Notes under the pieces: generated by a model
Databases searched by the model: none
What the model saw: only the letters and a program-made list of their open reading frames with translations
What the model was told of the DNA's origin: nothing
Position numbers and translations under genes: made by a program
Assembly (NCBI RefSeq): GCF_030408395.1
Contig: NZ_CP046980.1
Coordinates: 992,001-1,056,000 of the forward strand
DNA: 64,000 nucleotides
Source of the DNA: Corynebacterium aquatimens
Lineage (GTDB): Bacteria > Actinomycetota > Actinomycetes > Mycobacteriales > Mycobacteriaceae
Reading direction: 5' to 3'
Shown here: positions 9,816-20,095 of the stretch, one piece after another
Layout of the letters: the number at the start of each line of letters is the position of its first letter
Position numbering within the stretch: position 1 is the stretch's first letter

Positions 9816-9857
9816 GACGGGCCCTACAACGATGGGCACGACGGGCCCTACAACGAT
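9816..9857 (+). repeat. 18-bp direct repeat in the dapB–thyX gap
   Basis: The sequence gacgggccctacaacgat occurs at 9816-9833 and again at 9840-9857, separated by 6 bp. Each copy carries the palindrome GGGCCC. It ends 11 bp before the thyX start codon, so it could bind a regulator or be a slippage duplication. Confidence 0.75.
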
Positions 9858-9868
9858 CGGAGACTGCT

Positions 9869-10621
9869 ATGACGCAACAGAAGGAACTTGATGTCCAACT
9901 GATCGCGGCGACATCGTTTGAACCGCCGGTGGACGTGGACTGGGAACAAGACGCGAACGCGACTGACGCAGAAGCGCTCGTCGAATTTGCAGGTAGGGCC
10001 TGCTACGAGACGTTCTCGAAGCCCAACCCGCACACCGCGGCCAATGAAGCCTACGTTCACCACATTCTGGAGGTCGGGCACGACGCGCTGCTGGAGCACG
10101 CAACGGCGACGCTGTACATCCGCGGTTTGTCGCGGGCAGCGGGAAACGAGCTTCTGCGCCATCGTCATCTGTCCTTTAGCCAACTCTCCCAACGGTTTGT
10201 CCCAGCCGGAGAGACCGATGTGGTTCTTCCTGCGGAAGTGCGCGGGGATGAGGATTTGGAGCGCCTCTTCCTGCACGCGGTGGATGAATCCAGGTTTGTC
10301 TACGAAGAGCTGCTGACAGCACTCGAGGGGAACTTGGACAACGAGCCCAACCCACTGTTGCGGAAGAAAAAGGCCCGCCAAGCAGCACGCGCAATTTTGC
10401 CGAACGCGACTGAGACACGCTTTGTGGTCACGGGCAACTACCGTGCGTGGCGTGGATTCATCGCCGCGCGTGCCAGCGAACACGCTGATGTGGAAATCCG
10501 CACGCTAGCCATCACCGTACTGGAGATTCTGTCGCGGCAAGCGCCCGCGCTTTTTGATGACTTTTTGATCTCCACCCTGGCTGACGGGACGAAGATGGCG
10601 ACGAGTCCGTACGCAATCTAG
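9869..10621 (+). CDS. thyX: FAD-dependent thymidylate synthase
   Basis: 250 residues. Makes dTMP from dUMP with methylene-tetrahydrofolate and NADPH through FAD; cytosolic. The signature RHRx7S is present as R97-H98-R99 with S107 ([13 protein letters not shown]). Length is typical of actinobacterial ThyX. It lies between dapB and dapA as in other corynebacteria. GGAG at 9859-9862 precedes ATG 9869 by about 6 nt. The leader contains an 18-bp direct repeat that may have regulatory meaning. Confidence 0.97.
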   Translation: MTQQKELDVQLIAATSFEPPVDVDWEQDANATDAEALVEFAGRACYETFSKPNPHTAANEAYVHHILEVGHDALLEHATATLYIRGLSRAAGNELLRHRHLSFSQLSQRFVPAGETDVVLPAEVRGDEDLERLFLHAVDESRFVYEELLTALEGNLDNEPNPLLRKKKARQAARAILPNATETRFVVTGNYRAWRGFIAARASEHADVEIRTLAITVLEILSRQAPALFDDFLISTLADGTKMATSPYAI

Positions 10622-10675
10622 CCAAATCTGTTCACGATCTCACCGATTCTGTTAAGTGGTGCGCTTGCGGCGTGA

Positions 10676-11608
<933 letters not shown>

Positions 11609-11610
11609 AG

Positions 11611-13707
11611 ATGAACGAACCCCGCAATCAATCCCGCAAAGCAACGCGAAAGGCGGGACCACCCGAGGCGGGCGAACAACCGGTGTTCAAGGTAGCCAAC
11701 AACCCTTACAGCACCGGCAACCAAGAACGTAGAGAACCGCGCAATAGCCGCAACAACCGCGCCCAGGACAACAACGCCGGTGCGCAGTCCGACAACGGAA
11801 ACAACGCCCAGGGCAACAACGCCCAGGGCGGTAACGGCGGCAACAACAACGGCAACGGCAACAACAACGGCGGCGGCAAGAACGGCCGCAACCGTAGCCG
11901 TGGGCGTGGCCGGGGGCGTGGGGGAGACCGCCACAACCCGATGAAGTCGATGCAGGGTGCGGATCTGACTAAGCGTTTGCCGGAGCCGCAGAAGGCTCAG
12001 TCCAATGCGTTGCGTATCTATGCGTTGGGCGGGATTTCGGAGATCGGTCGTAATATGACGGTCTTCGAGTACAACGACCGCTTGCTGATCGTGGACTGTG
12101 GTGTGCTGTTCCCGACTTCCGATGAGCCGGGCGTGGACCTGATTCTGCCGGACTTCGGGCCGATTGAGAACAAGCTGGATAAGGTCGAGGCCCTCGTCGT
12201 CACGCACGGCCACGAAGACCACATTGGCGCGATCCCGTGGCTGCTGAAGCTGCGAGCTGATATTCCGATCTACTCGGCGCGATTTACTAACGCTTTGATC
12301 CACGCGAAGACGCGTGAGCACCGTCAGCGCCCGAAGCTGCATGAGGTCAATGAGAAGTCGAACGTGACGCTTGGCCCATTCAACCTGCGCTTCTGGCGCG
12401 TGGGCCACTCTATTCCGGACTGCCTGGGTGTGATGATCAAGACCGGCGCTGGCACCGTGTGCATGACCGGTGACATCAAGCTGGATATGACGCCGTATGA
12501 TAACAAGCCGACGGACCTGCCGGCGCTGGCACGCTTCGGTGATGAGGGTATTGACCTCTTCTTGTGTGATTCGACGAACGCGACGATCCCGGGAATTTCC
12601 TCCTCGGAGGCCGGTATTGAAGAAACGCTTATCCGGATTGTTCAAGGTGCGAAGCAGCGTGTGATCTTGGCGTCGTTCGCGTCAAACGTTTCCCGCGTGC
12701 AGATGGCGGTCAATGCGGCTGTGGCCTCAGGCCGCAAGGTTGCGTTCAATGGTCGTTCCATGATCCGCAACATGGAGATCGCGGAGAAGATGAGCCTGCT
12801 GAAGGCGCCGCGTGGCACGATCATCCCGATTGAAGAGGCCGCGAAGATGGCCCCGCACCGCGTGTTGCTGATCACCACGGGTACTCAAGGTGAGCCAATG
12901 GCGGCCTTGTCGCGTATGTCGCGCCGTGAGCACCGCCAGATCACGGTCCGCGATGGTGACATGATCATCCTGTCGTCCTCGCTCATTCCGGGTAATGAGG
13001 AAGCGGTCTTCGCCGTGATCAACAACCTGGCTCAGATTGGTGCGGAGGTCATCACCAGCGATGACGCGCACGTGCACGCCTCTGGCCACGGTTACGCCGG
13101 CGAGTTATTGTTCCTCTACAACATCGCACGTCCCAAGAACGCGATGCCGGTGCACGGCGAGTGGCGTCACCTCCGCGCGAACAAGGAGCTGGCGATCTCC
13201 ACGGGCGTGAAGCCGGAGAACACCGTGCTGGCGCAGAACGGCGTTGTGGTGGACATGATTGACGGTCGCATTAAGGTCGCTGGCCAGTACCAGGTGGGTA
13301 ACCTCTACGTCGACGGCACCACGATGGGTGACGTTGACATGGACGTGCTCGCTGACCGCACGAACCTCGCCGCCGGCGGTGTCATCTCCATTACCTGCGT
13401 GATCGACGACCGCACGGGCAGCCTTTTGGACAAGCCCACGGTGTCTACCACGGGTCTGGTGGAAGATGACCGCGGTGTCATCCCGATCATCGTGGAGCTG
13501 GTGGAGAACACAATGTTCGATCTGGCAGCTGAGGGTGAGAATGACCCGTACCGCATGGTGCAGCAGCTCCGCCGCCGTATCTCCCGCACGATTGAGCAGA
13601 ACTACAAGCGTGAGCCTGTGATCTTGCCAACGGTCGTTCCGATGAACTCCGAAGAGTTCACTCCGATCTCGGATGAGCAAGTTCAGGCTTCCCGCGAGTC
13701 GCTCTAA
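11611..13707 (+). CDS. rnj: ribonuclease J
   Basis: 698 residues. Metallo-beta-lactamase/beta-CASP nuclease with 5'-3' exo- and endonuclease activity in mRNA decay and rRNA maturation. The zinc-binding motif is THGHEDHIGA. The core starts at about residue 130 (LRIYALGGISEIGRNMTVFE). Before it lies a disordered tail of about 110 residues, very rich in Asn and Gly from about residue 45 to 95 and ending in an Arg-Gly stretch (RSRGRGRGRGG). Such tails often bind RNA. The start follows dapA by 2 bp, so the two are likely one transcript. It sits near pnp, another RNA-decay enzyme. Confidence 0.96.
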   Translation: MNEPRNQSRKATRKAGPPEAGEQPVFKVANNPYSTGNQERREPRNSRNNRAQDNNAGAQSDNGNNAQGNNAQGGNGGNNNGNGNNNGGGKNGRNRSRGRGRGRGGDRHNPMKSMQGADLTKRLPEPQKAQSNALRIYALGGISEIGRNMTVFEYNDRLLIVDCGVLFPTSDEPGVDLILPDFGPIENKLDKVEALVVTHGHEDHIGAIPWLLKLRADIPIYSARFTNALIHAKTREHRQRPKLHEVNEKSNVTLGPFNLRFWRVGHSIPDCLGVMIKTGAGTVCMTGDIKLDMTPYDNKPTDLPALARFGDEGIDLFLCDSTNATIPGISSSEAGIEETLIRIVQGAKQRVILASFASNVSRVQMAVNAAVASGRKVAFNGRSMIRNMEIAEKMSLLKAPRGTIIPIEEAAKMAPHRVLLITTGTQGEPMAALSRMSRREHRQITVRDGDMIILSSSLIPGNEEAVFAVINNLAQIGAEVITSDDAHVHASGHGYAGELLFLYNIARPKNAMPVHGEWRHLRANKELAISTGVKPENTVLAQNGVVVDMIDGRIKVAGQYQVGNLYVDGTTMGDVDMDVLADRTNLAAGGVISITCVIDDRTGSLLDKPTVSTTGLVEDDRGVIPIIVELVENTMFDLAAEGENDPYRMVQQLRRRISRTIEQNYKREPVILPTVVPMNSEEFTPISDEQVQASRESL

Positions 13708-13794
13708 GCCACGCGTGTAGCGCAGGCGCAAGCCTGCTGGCAAGCGCCCGCTTGTCAGCCACACCATAAGCCCCGGCCAACTAGGCTGGGGCCT

Positions 13795-14451
13795 ATGTCA
13801 TTTCAGCAGAAAGAACGCGAAAAGCTTGCCCAGTTGATGCTCGAGGTTGGTCCGGATGCCCCCACGCTGTGTAAGGGTTGGACCACCAAGGATTTGGCCG
13901 TCCACCTGTTTATCCGGGAAAACCGTACTCACCTCGCGGGTGGTTACATGGTTCCGGCTCTGAAGCCGATCACCGAGTCTGCGGAGGAGAAGGAGAAGGC
14001 CCGGCCGTATGAGGAGATTGTGAAGCAGTGGGCTGCGGGGCCGCCGTTGCACATCAAGCCGCTGGATAAATTCATGAATATCTCTGAGAACTTCATCCAC
14101 CATGAGGACGTGCGTCGCGGTGAGCTCGCTGGCTTATCGACGGAGGAGGTTAAGGACCGCGTCGAACCCCGCGAGTTCAGTGACGTTGTGGACAAGAAGT
14201 TGATGAGCGCCGCCGCAATGATGGGCAAACTCGCCCTGACAAGCGTGGATGTGCCCGTGATCCTTACCCCGCCGAACCTGCCACCGGTGACCTTGGGCGG
14301 TAAGCGCGGAGTGGCGGAAAAGGGCGACCGGGTCGTCCGCGTCAAGGGCGAGCCCGGCGAGCTGCTGCTCTGGGTCACCGGCCGCGACGCAGTGAAGGTG
14401 GAGATCGAAGGCAACGCTGGCGACATCGCCAAGGTCAAGCGCGCTGTGTAA
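13795..14451 (+). CDS. TIGR03085-type metal-binding protein (DinB/mycothiol-dependent fold)
   Basis: 218 residues. The N-terminal half resembles the four-helix DinB/maleylpyruvate isomerase-like fold. Candidate metal ligands are H37 in LAVHLF and the His pair in FIHHEDVRRG. The actinobacterial TIGR03085 family is usually found between rnj and ftsK, as here. The biochemical role is not known; related proteins use mycothiol. ATG 13795 is 6 nt after TAGGCT (13783-13788), so the mRNA is probably leaderless. An imperfect GC-rich hairpin (about 13768-13793) in the gap could also terminate rnj. One copy of the 11-mer GCTTATCGACG lies inside the gene, read in an unusual frame. Confidence 0.85.
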   Translation: MSFQQKEREKLAQLMLEVGPDAPTLCKGWTTKDLAVHLFIRENRTHLAGGYMVPALKPITESAEEKEKARPYEEIVKQWAAGPPLHIKPLDKFMNISENFIHHEDVRRGELAGLSTEEVKDRVEPREFSDVVDKKLMSAAAMMGKLALTSVDVPVILTPPNLPPVTLGGKRGVAEKGDRVVRVKGEPGELLLWVTGRDAVKVEIEGNAGDIAKVKRAV

Positions 14452-14486
14452 CCTCCACCCTGCGCGGTAGCGCGCCGCGGGGCTTT

Positions 14487-14513
14487 ACTCACGTCTACCG
14501 GTGTGGCGTGAGT
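14487..14513 (+). terminator. hairpin before ftsK
   Basis: ACTCACG (14487-14493) pairs with CGTGAGT (14507-14513), followed by TGTTTGT. A weak intrinsic terminator for the upstream gene. Confidence 0.45.
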
Positions 14514-14541
14514 TGTTTGTGTGACTTGGGATACTAGAGTT

Positions 14542-17500
14542 GTGGCCATGTCTGTCACCAGTTCACCGCGTCGTGGGCGCGCAAGCCACACGAGTTCTGA
14601 TCGTCCGTCTTCGCGCCCACGCGGCCGCGACGCCGGATACTCTCACGGTGGTGGGGGATACTCTTACGGCTACGATCAGCGCGCGCAACGGACATCGACG
14701 TCGTCAACAACCTTGGCTGCTGATACCGCGAATGAGCGGATTGGTTCCCCACTTCGCGTTGTCGGCGGTGCCGTTGGCGGCGCGATGGGCTCCGCCGCAC
14801 GCGGTATGACTGGGGCGTTCAAAGCGGTCGGCAGTCGCGCACGCGCGGGAAGCGCCAACGATGATGCGTCGGACGGTGCAGCAACCACCAAAATTCAGAC
14901 AGTTAGCCGCCGTGAGCGTGAGCAGGAGAGGGAGGAGCGCGACGTGAATGAACCTAAAAGTACGCGACGCGGCAGGAACGCGGCTAGCGCTGATACCCCC
15001 GCGCCGAAGCGCCGCCGCGCCGATGCCTCCCAGTATGAAGAGGTGCCGGAGGATACCAACGGCTACGACGAGTACGTCGATTACCAGGACGGGCAGCAGC
15101 GCAGCCTCCTTGGCGTCGACGCGCTTGGGCTGTTGCTGATTGGTGTCGCCGCGGTGCTCGGTGCCTCCGTGTGGTTTGACGTCGCCGGTCCAATCGGCGC
15201 CGCCATTGCGTACGGCACCCACTGGATTATTGGTGCCGGCGCATTCATTCTGCCTATCGCTCTGGTGGGCATCGCGGTCGCGCTCATGCTCCGCGCTGGT
15301 GAGAACCCCACCCGCCGCGCGCACAGCGGGGTCGGCCTGACAGTGATTGCCATCTGCATGCTCGCGATGATCCACATCCTCGCTGGCAACCCCGATAACT
15401 GGGAGGGCCGCCGCATTGCCGGTGGTGCGATCGGCGCGCTCATCGGCGGTGGTCTGTCCGCTGGTTTCTCCCCGTACGTTGCGTTGCCGCTTCTAGTCCT
15501 CGTGATTGTCTACGGCGCGCTGCTTGCCACGGGCGTGACGGTCCGCGAGTCCTTCGAGTACCTGCGCGATGGAGTTCGTTCCATTATGGATAGCGCCCAC
15601 ACCCCTGACCCCGAAGACGCGGAAGAGGGCTCCGAGGACCCGTACGACTACGTCGAAGATGACCTCGATGACATCGCTGAAGGCCGCGAGCGCCCCGCCC
15701 GCCAGCAAAGCCAAGGCGTCCTCAAGCCACAGCGCCGCCGCACCCCGATGGACAATTACCCCACGGACCAAAGCGATGCGCCGCTTGACGACGACACCTT
15801 CGGCGCATACGAAACCAACTTCGACGAACCCGCCTACGACGAGCCCGCCTACGACGAAACTGACTACACCGCCCAGGCCCCGCAACAGACTCTCTTTGAC
15901 GCGGCTGAAGACGAAGAACGGATGCACACGCCTGCGCGTAAACGCCCGTCGCGTGCAGCAAGGTCAACTCCGGCACGGTCAGTTCCCGCGCCTTCCCCGG
16001 TTCAGTCGCAACAGGGTGATCCGGAGCCAACTCTCGATGCAGAGCCGGTTGATGAGGATCTGGCGAAGTCCGATGACACCGTGGTGCTGTCGCGTGAAGC
16101 AATGCGTAAGGCTATCTCCGCGCGCAATGGCCGCAATGATATCGACGCCGCAGAAGTAGGACGCACCGAACAAAAACCTGCATCCCGCGCGAGCGCTCCA
16201 GCGCCAGCCGCGACCCCAGCACCTGCAGCAGCGCCTGCACCGGCACGGGCTTCGGTACCAGAACCGGCACCGGCACGGAAAGAGCCGAAACCGCGGGTGC
16301 CGGAGACCACGTCAAACTTCAAGGTGCCGTCGACTGATCTGCTCATTGCGGGTAAGGCGGCGAAGACGCGCACTGAGGCCAATGACCGCATGATCAAGGC
16401 GATCACGCATGTCTTCGAGGAATTCAATGTGGACGCGACGGTCACGGGGTTCTCCCGCGGTCCGACAGTCACGCGTTATGAGGTCGAGCTTGGCCCAGGC
16501 GTGAAGGTGTCTAAGATCACCAACCTGCAATCGAACCTCGCCTATGCAGTGGCCACCGACAACGTACGTCTGCTGACCCCAATCCCGGGTAAGTCCGCCG
16601 TGGGTATTGAGGTCCCGAATGCGGACCGTGAGATGGTTCGCCTGCGCGATGTGTTGGAGGCGCCGAACGTTCAAGCCGACCATGACCCGATGCTGATTGG
16701 TCTGGGTAAGAACATTGAGGGTGACTTCGTGTCTGCCAGTGTTCAGAAGATGCCGCACCTGCTGGTGGCCGGTTCGACCGGTTCCGGTAAGTCGGCGTTT
16801 GTGAACTCCATGCTGGTCTCGCTGCTTACCCGCGCCACGCCTGAGGAAGTGCGTTTGATCCTGGTCGACCCGAAGATGGTCGAGCTGACCCCGTACGAGG
16901 GCATCCCGCACCTGATCACGCCGATCATTACGCAGCCAAAAAAGGCCGCCGCGGCGCTCCAGTGGTTGGTCGAGGAGATGGAACAGCGCTACATGGACAT
17001 GAAGTCCGCGCGCGTGCGCCACATCAAGGACTACAACCGTAAGGTGCGCGACGGTGAGTACACCGCCCCGCCGGGATCGCAGCGTGAGGTCCGCCCGTAC
17101 CCGTTCATTGTCTGTGTCGTTGATGAGCTCGCCGATTTGATGATGACGGCGCCAAAGGAAATCGAGGAGTCGATCGTCCGCATCACCCAAAAGGCGCGTG
17201 CTGCGGGTATCCACCTCGTTTTGGCAACGCAGCGCCCGAGTGTGGATGTTGTCACCGGTCTGATCAAGACCAACGTTCCGTCCCGCCTTGCGTTCGCAAC
17301 GTCCTCGCTGACAGACTCCCGCGTGATCTTGGACCAGGCCGGTGCGGAGAAGCTCATTGGTATGGGCGATGGTCTCTTCATTCCGCAGGGTGCCGGTAAG
17401 CCACAGCGTCTCCAAGGCGCGTTCGTCTCTGACGATGAGGTCACCGCTGTCGTCGAAGCGGTGAAGGCCCAGGGTGAACCCCAGTACACCGAAGGTGTCA

Positions 17501-17922
17501 CGGAGGAGAAGCAGAGCGAGCAGAAGGTTATCGACGAAGAGATTGGCAAGGACATGGACGACCTCCTCGAGGCCGTCGAGCTCGTTGTCACGTCCCAGCT
17601 CGGCTCCACGTCGATGTTGCAGCGCAAACTCCGCATCGGTTTTGCCAAGGCTGGTCGCCTGATGGATCTCATGGAGACCCGCGGTGTGGTGGGACCATCT
17701 GAAGGTTCCAAGGCCCGCGAAGTGCTGGTCAAGCCTGAAGAACTGGACTCGATCCTGTGGATGATCAAGGGCGGTGACCCTGCCGATGCACCCGAAGGCG
17801 CTCTCAGCGACCAGGAGGCCGACGCAGACGCCCCCAGCGCCGGGCCAGCCGCAGAGCCTGAATCAGGCGCCGGCGCGAAAACGGTGAAGGCTACCTACAA
17901 CCCAACCGGCGGCGCGTTCTAA
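14542..17922 (+). CDS. ftsK: DNA translocase FtsK
   Basis: About 1126 residues. Septum-located motor that pumps chromosome ends to XerCD/dif at division. It has four hydrophobic helices after a basic, disordered N-terminus (from about [19 protein letters not shown]). A long acidic/Pro-Ala linker includes a duplicated PAYDE. The RecA-like motor carries Walker A GSTGSGKS and Walker [13 protein letters not shown]-terminal gamma winged helix ([21 protein letters not shown]) reads DNA polarity sequences. GTG 14542 is 6 nt after GATACT (14530-14535), fitting a leaderless mRNA. ATG 14548 is two codons later and GTG 14521 is also in frame. Confidence 0.96.
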   Translation: MAMSVTSSPRRGRASHTSSDRPSSRPRGRDAGYSHGGGGYSYGYDQRAQRTSTSSTTLAADTANERIGSPLRVVGGAVGGAMGSAARGMTGAFKAVGSRARAGSANDDASDGAATTKIQTVSRREREQEREERDVNEPKSTRRGRNAASADTPAPKRRRADASQYEEVPEDTNGYDEYVDYQDGQQRSLLGVDALGLLLIGVAAVLGASVWFDVAGPIGAAIAYGTHWIIGAGAFILPIALVGIAVALMLRAGENPTRRAHSGVGLTVIAICMLAMIHILAGNPDNWEGRRIAGGAIGALIGGGLSAGFSPYVALPLLVLVIVYGALLATGVTVRESFEYLRDGVRSIMDSAHTPDPEDAEEGSEDPYDYVEDDLDDIAEGRERPARQQSQGVLKPQRRRTPMDNYPTDQSDAPLDDDTFGAYETNFDEPAYDEPAYDETDYTAQAPQQTLFDAAEDEERMHTPARKRPSRAARSTPARSVPAPSPVQSQQGDPEPTLDAEPVDEDLAKSDDTVVLSREAMRKAISARNGRNDIDAAEVGRTEQKPASRASAPAPAATPAPAAAPAPARASVPEPAPARKEPKPRVPETTSNFKVPSTDLLIAGKAAKTRTEANDRMIKAITHVFEEFNVDATVTGFSRGPTVTRYEVELGPGVKVSKITNLQSNLAYAVATDNVRLLTPIPGKSAVGIEVPNADREMVRLRDVLEAPNVQADHDPMLIGLGKNIEGDFVSASVQKMPHLLVAGSTGSGKSAFVNSMLVSLLTRATPEEVRLILVDPKMVELTPYEGIPHLITPIITQPKKAAAALQWLVEEMEQRYMDMKSARVRHIKDYNRKVRDGEYTAPPGSQREVRPYPFIVCVVDELADLMMTAPKEIEESIVRITQKARAAGIHLVLATQRPSVDVVTGLIKTNVPSRLAFATSSLTDSRVILDQAGAEKLIGMGDGLFIPQGAGKPQRLQGAFVSDDEVTAVVEAVKAQGEPQYTEGVTEEKQSEQKVIDEEIGKDMDDLLEAVELVVTSQLGSTSMLQRKLRIGFAKAGRLMDLMETRGVVGPSEGSKAREVLVKPEELDSILWMIKGGDPADAPEGALSDQEADADAPSAGPAAEPESGAGAKTVKATYNPTGGAF

Positions 17923-18011
17923 TCACGGTCCAGCCCGCCCCGGCGCGCGAAGCAACATTTCGCCACGGGCGTGCCGAGGGTGCGATGGGTCCGCGCAACG
18001 GGTAGTGTTAC

Positions 18012-18140
18012 CGGACGTTGGAGGGGAGTACCCCGCAAGCGCCCATGATCGTCAACACGGTACCGGCGAAACCATGAAGTGGACTTCGCCGTCCCGGTCA
18101 GGGCGGCCCGCTGTAGTTGGTGGGGGAGACCTCCGGTCCG
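18012..18140 (+). ncRNA. yybP-ykoY manganese riboswitch
   Basis: The leader of terC carries the hallmarks of this family: GGGGAGTA near the 5' side (18023-18030), GTCAACAC in the middle and GGGGGAGACC near the 3' side (18122-18131). The closing stem P1 is formed by cggac (18012-18016) with gtccg (18136-18140) and ggagg (18020-18024) with cctcc (18130-18134). Family knowledge: it senses Mn2+ and often controls TerC-type exporters in actinobacteria. The call rests on motif reading, not on a covariance model. Confidence 0.85.
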
Positions 18141-18185
18141 TTTATTATCTAACGGGTGCGTTGGCCGTGCCCGCCCGACCGGAGG
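18130..18185 (+). promoter_or_regulatory. expression platform: riboswitch 3' strand versus terC ribosome site
   Basis: cctccggtc (18130-18138) in the P1 stem is perfectly complementary over 9 nt to gaccggagg (18177-18185), which contains the Shine-Dalgarno of terC (GGAGG, 9 nt before ATG 18195). The two pairings exclude each other. Inference: Mn2+ stabilises P1 and frees the ribosome site; without Mn2+ it is masked. Confidence 0.75.
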
Positions 18186-18194
18186 TTGCACTTA

Positions 18195-19367
18195 ATGCAT
18201 GTTCCTTTGTCGATATGGCTGATCACGTCAGCTGTGATTCTCGGCTTCTTCATTTTTGATTTCGTTTCCCACGTTCGCACGCCGCACGAGCCGTCCATGA
18301 AGGAATCCGGCGGCTGGGCGCTGTTCTACATGACCATGGCGGCGATTTTTGGTGGTCTTGTCTGGTGGATGTGGGACGGTGAGCACGCGCTGCAGTTCTT
18401 CACCGGTTACATCACTGAGTTGTCGTTGTCCGTGGATAACTTGTTTGTGTTCGCGCTGATTATGGGATCATTCAAGATTCCGCGCGCCTACCAGCAAAAG
18501 GTGTTGCTCATCGGCATCGTGATGGCGCTTGTGTTCCGCCTGATCTTCATCCTGGTTGGCGCAGTGGTCATTTCGGCCTGGGCGTGGGTCTTCTACATCT
18601 TCGCTGCGTTCCTGATTTACACCGCGGTCAAGTTGCTTTACGACGAAGCGACGGACCAGCCTGAGACCGATCCAAACGACATGTTCGTGGTGAAGACACT
18701 GCGCAAGGCCATTCCGGTGACGAAATCCTACCACGGCGACCGGTTGTTCTCTAAGACCGAGTTGGGCAAGACCGCCGTCACCCCGCTGTTCGTGGCGCTG
18801 CTTGCCATCGGCTTCATCGACGTAATGTTTGCCTTTGACTCCATTCCGGCCATCTTCGGTATCACCACGGAGCCGTTCCTGGTGTTCACCGCGAACGCGT
18901 TCGCACTGCTCGGACTGCGCCAACTGTTCTTCTTGCTTAACGGGCTTTTGGACAAGCTCGTGTACCTGCCGTACGGCTTGGCCATCATCCTTGGGTTCAT
19001 CGGTGTGAAGCTGCTTTTGCACGCTCTGCATGAGAACAACCTGCCGTTCATCAATGGCGGTGAGGGCATGGAGGTCCCGGAGATCGGCACCGTTGTATCA
19101 CTCGGTGTGATCGTCGGCGTGCTGGTGATCACGGCTGTTGCGTCGCTAATGAAAGAACGCGCGGACGTCAAGGCTGGCCGCAAAGATCCAGACGGACCGA
19201 AGTTCCACGTTGATTATGATGACCACGGCAATCGCCGCAAGGTGGCGCCTGACGGCACTCACCTTGAGTGGATCGATGACCCGGCGACGTCCGGTAAGGG
19301 AGACCACACAGCAACCGGTTCCCGCGAGACCGATCACCTAGACGTAGCGCGGAAAGGTAAAGCCTAG
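18195..19367 (+). CDS. TerC-family membrane protein, probable Mn2+ exporter
   Basis: 390 residues with about 8-9 membrane helices. Typical TerC acidic positions in helices are ELSLSVDNLFVF and DVMFAFDSIPAIFG. The cytoplasmic C-terminus is hydrophilic. Family members (Alx, YceF/MeeF) export manganese, and the riboswitch in front supports this. ATG 18195 is chosen over the upstream in-frame 18156 because GGAGG (18181-18185) is correctly spaced and the earlier codons overlap the riboswitch platform. Monocistronic. Confidence 0.9.
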   Translation: MHVPLSIWLITSAVILGFFIFDFVSHVRTPHEPSMKESGGWALFYMTMAAIFGGLVWWMWDGEHALQFFTGYITELSLSVDNLFVFALIMGSFKIPRAYQQKVLLIGIVMALVFRLIFILVGAVVISAWAWVFYIFAAFLIYTAVKLLYDEATDQPETDPNDMFVVKTLRKAIPVTKSYHGDRLFSKTELGKTAVTPLFVALLAIGFIDVMFAFDSIPAIFGITTEPFLVFTANAFALLGLRQLFFLLNGLLDKLVYLPYGLAIILGFIGVKLLLHALHENNLPFINGGEGMEVPEIGTVVSLGVIVGVLVITAVASLMKERADVKAGRKDPDGPKFHVDYDDHGNRRKVAPDGTHLEWIDDPATSGKGDHTATGSRETDHLDVARKGKA

Positions 19368-19414
19368 CTTTCTTGCTGCTGCCTAGGTGTAGCGCCAACC
19401 GCTACAGTGGGTGC

Positions 19415-19711
19415 ATGACCGAAATGATCAGTCAGAGGGAGCTGCGCAATGATAGTGGCCGCGTCATGCGTGAGCTCGACGCGGGCCGCAGCTTCATCGT
19501 TACTAGGAATTCGCAACCGGTGGGGGAGTTGCGGCCACTACGTCGGGCACGATTTGCGCGTAAAGACGATCTGATTGAGGCATTGCGGGGGCTTCCAGTT
19601 GTTGATTACGAGGAATTTCGCGCAGACGTAGACGCACATGTGGATCAAGGAATTTCTCATCCCAAAGACTTTCGGGGCCTTGACAAGCTTATTCAAGTGG
19701 TCGAGGTTTAA
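19415..19711 (+). CDS. Phd/YefM-type antitoxin fused to the tail of a deleted PIN toxin
   Basis: 98 residues. Residues 1 to about 76 are a normal VapB antitoxin of the Phd/YefM type (MISQRELRNDSGRVMREL, TRNSQPVGELRPL). The last 20 or so (HPKDFRGLDKLIQVVEV) do not belong to that family. They read like the C-terminus of a PIN-domain VapC toxin (…NPKDFxGLxxLVxVVxV). An in-frame internal deletion most likely removed the toxin and joined the two ends. No toxin gene follows. ATG 19415 is 6 nt after TACAGT (19403-19408), so it is leaderless. It may still bind DNA or neutralise a related toxin elsewhere. Confidence 0.75.
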   Translation: MTEMISQRELRNDSGRVMRELDAGRSFIVTRNSQPVGELRPLRRARFARKDDLIEALRGLPVVDYEEFRADVDAHVDQGISHPKDFRGLDKLIQVVEV

Positions 19712-19737
19712 GGGATTTCCCTAATGTGTAGGGAAGC

Positions 19738-20034
19738 TTAATCCCGCTCGAAAGTGTTGAGCACCGCGTTCCATGGCCTGATGGACCAAGACTCCAGCGC
19801 CTCGGCGTGGCGGTAGGGATCGCCTTCGAGGGCAGCGTCGACGTCGGGGGCGGAGCTGCCGTCGGGCAGACGGAAGAGGATCATGGACTGGTTGTCGCAG
19901 TCGGAGAAGGGGCCGGCTGCGATGACGGTGCCTTCGTCCATGAGCCCGGAGATGAACTCCCGGTGCGCGGGGCGCGTGGCCATCACTAGATCCAGATCGG
20001 CGCTGTAGGTGTAGGTAACAACGAAGTAGTTCAT
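19738..20034 (-). CDS. YciI-like protein
   Basis: 98 residues, MNYFVVTYTYSADLDLVMATRPAHREFISGLMDEG type sequence. It shows the YciI ferredoxin-like fold, with the conserved RPAHREF and GPF segments and the acidic D of SADL. Reaction unknown; related proteins are small enzymes or accessory subunits. A longer frame extends to 20223 but overlaps the pgsA start, so ATG 20034 is chosen. On the minus strand TAGACT (20042-20047) lies 7 nt before it, giving a leaderless start. Divergent from pgsA. Confidence 0.85.
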   Translation of the reverse strand: MNYFVVTYTYSADLDLVMATRPAHREFISGLMDEGTVIAAGPFSDCDNQSMILFRLPDGSSAPDVDAALEGDPYRHAEALESWSIRPWNAVLNTFERD

Positions 20035-20095
20035 GGTTCCCAGTCTAGGACTGCCACAAAAGCTGTCCCAAGAGCTCCCGAGTACAGTTGCAGGT

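Noticed and set aside
16312..17415. Minus-strand frame of 367 codons opposite ftsK
   Set aside because: Antisense of the conserved FtsK motor; no family match by eye.
17919..18191. Minus-strand frame between ftsK and terC
   Set aside because: It covers the riboswitch and its platform, which explain the sequence better.
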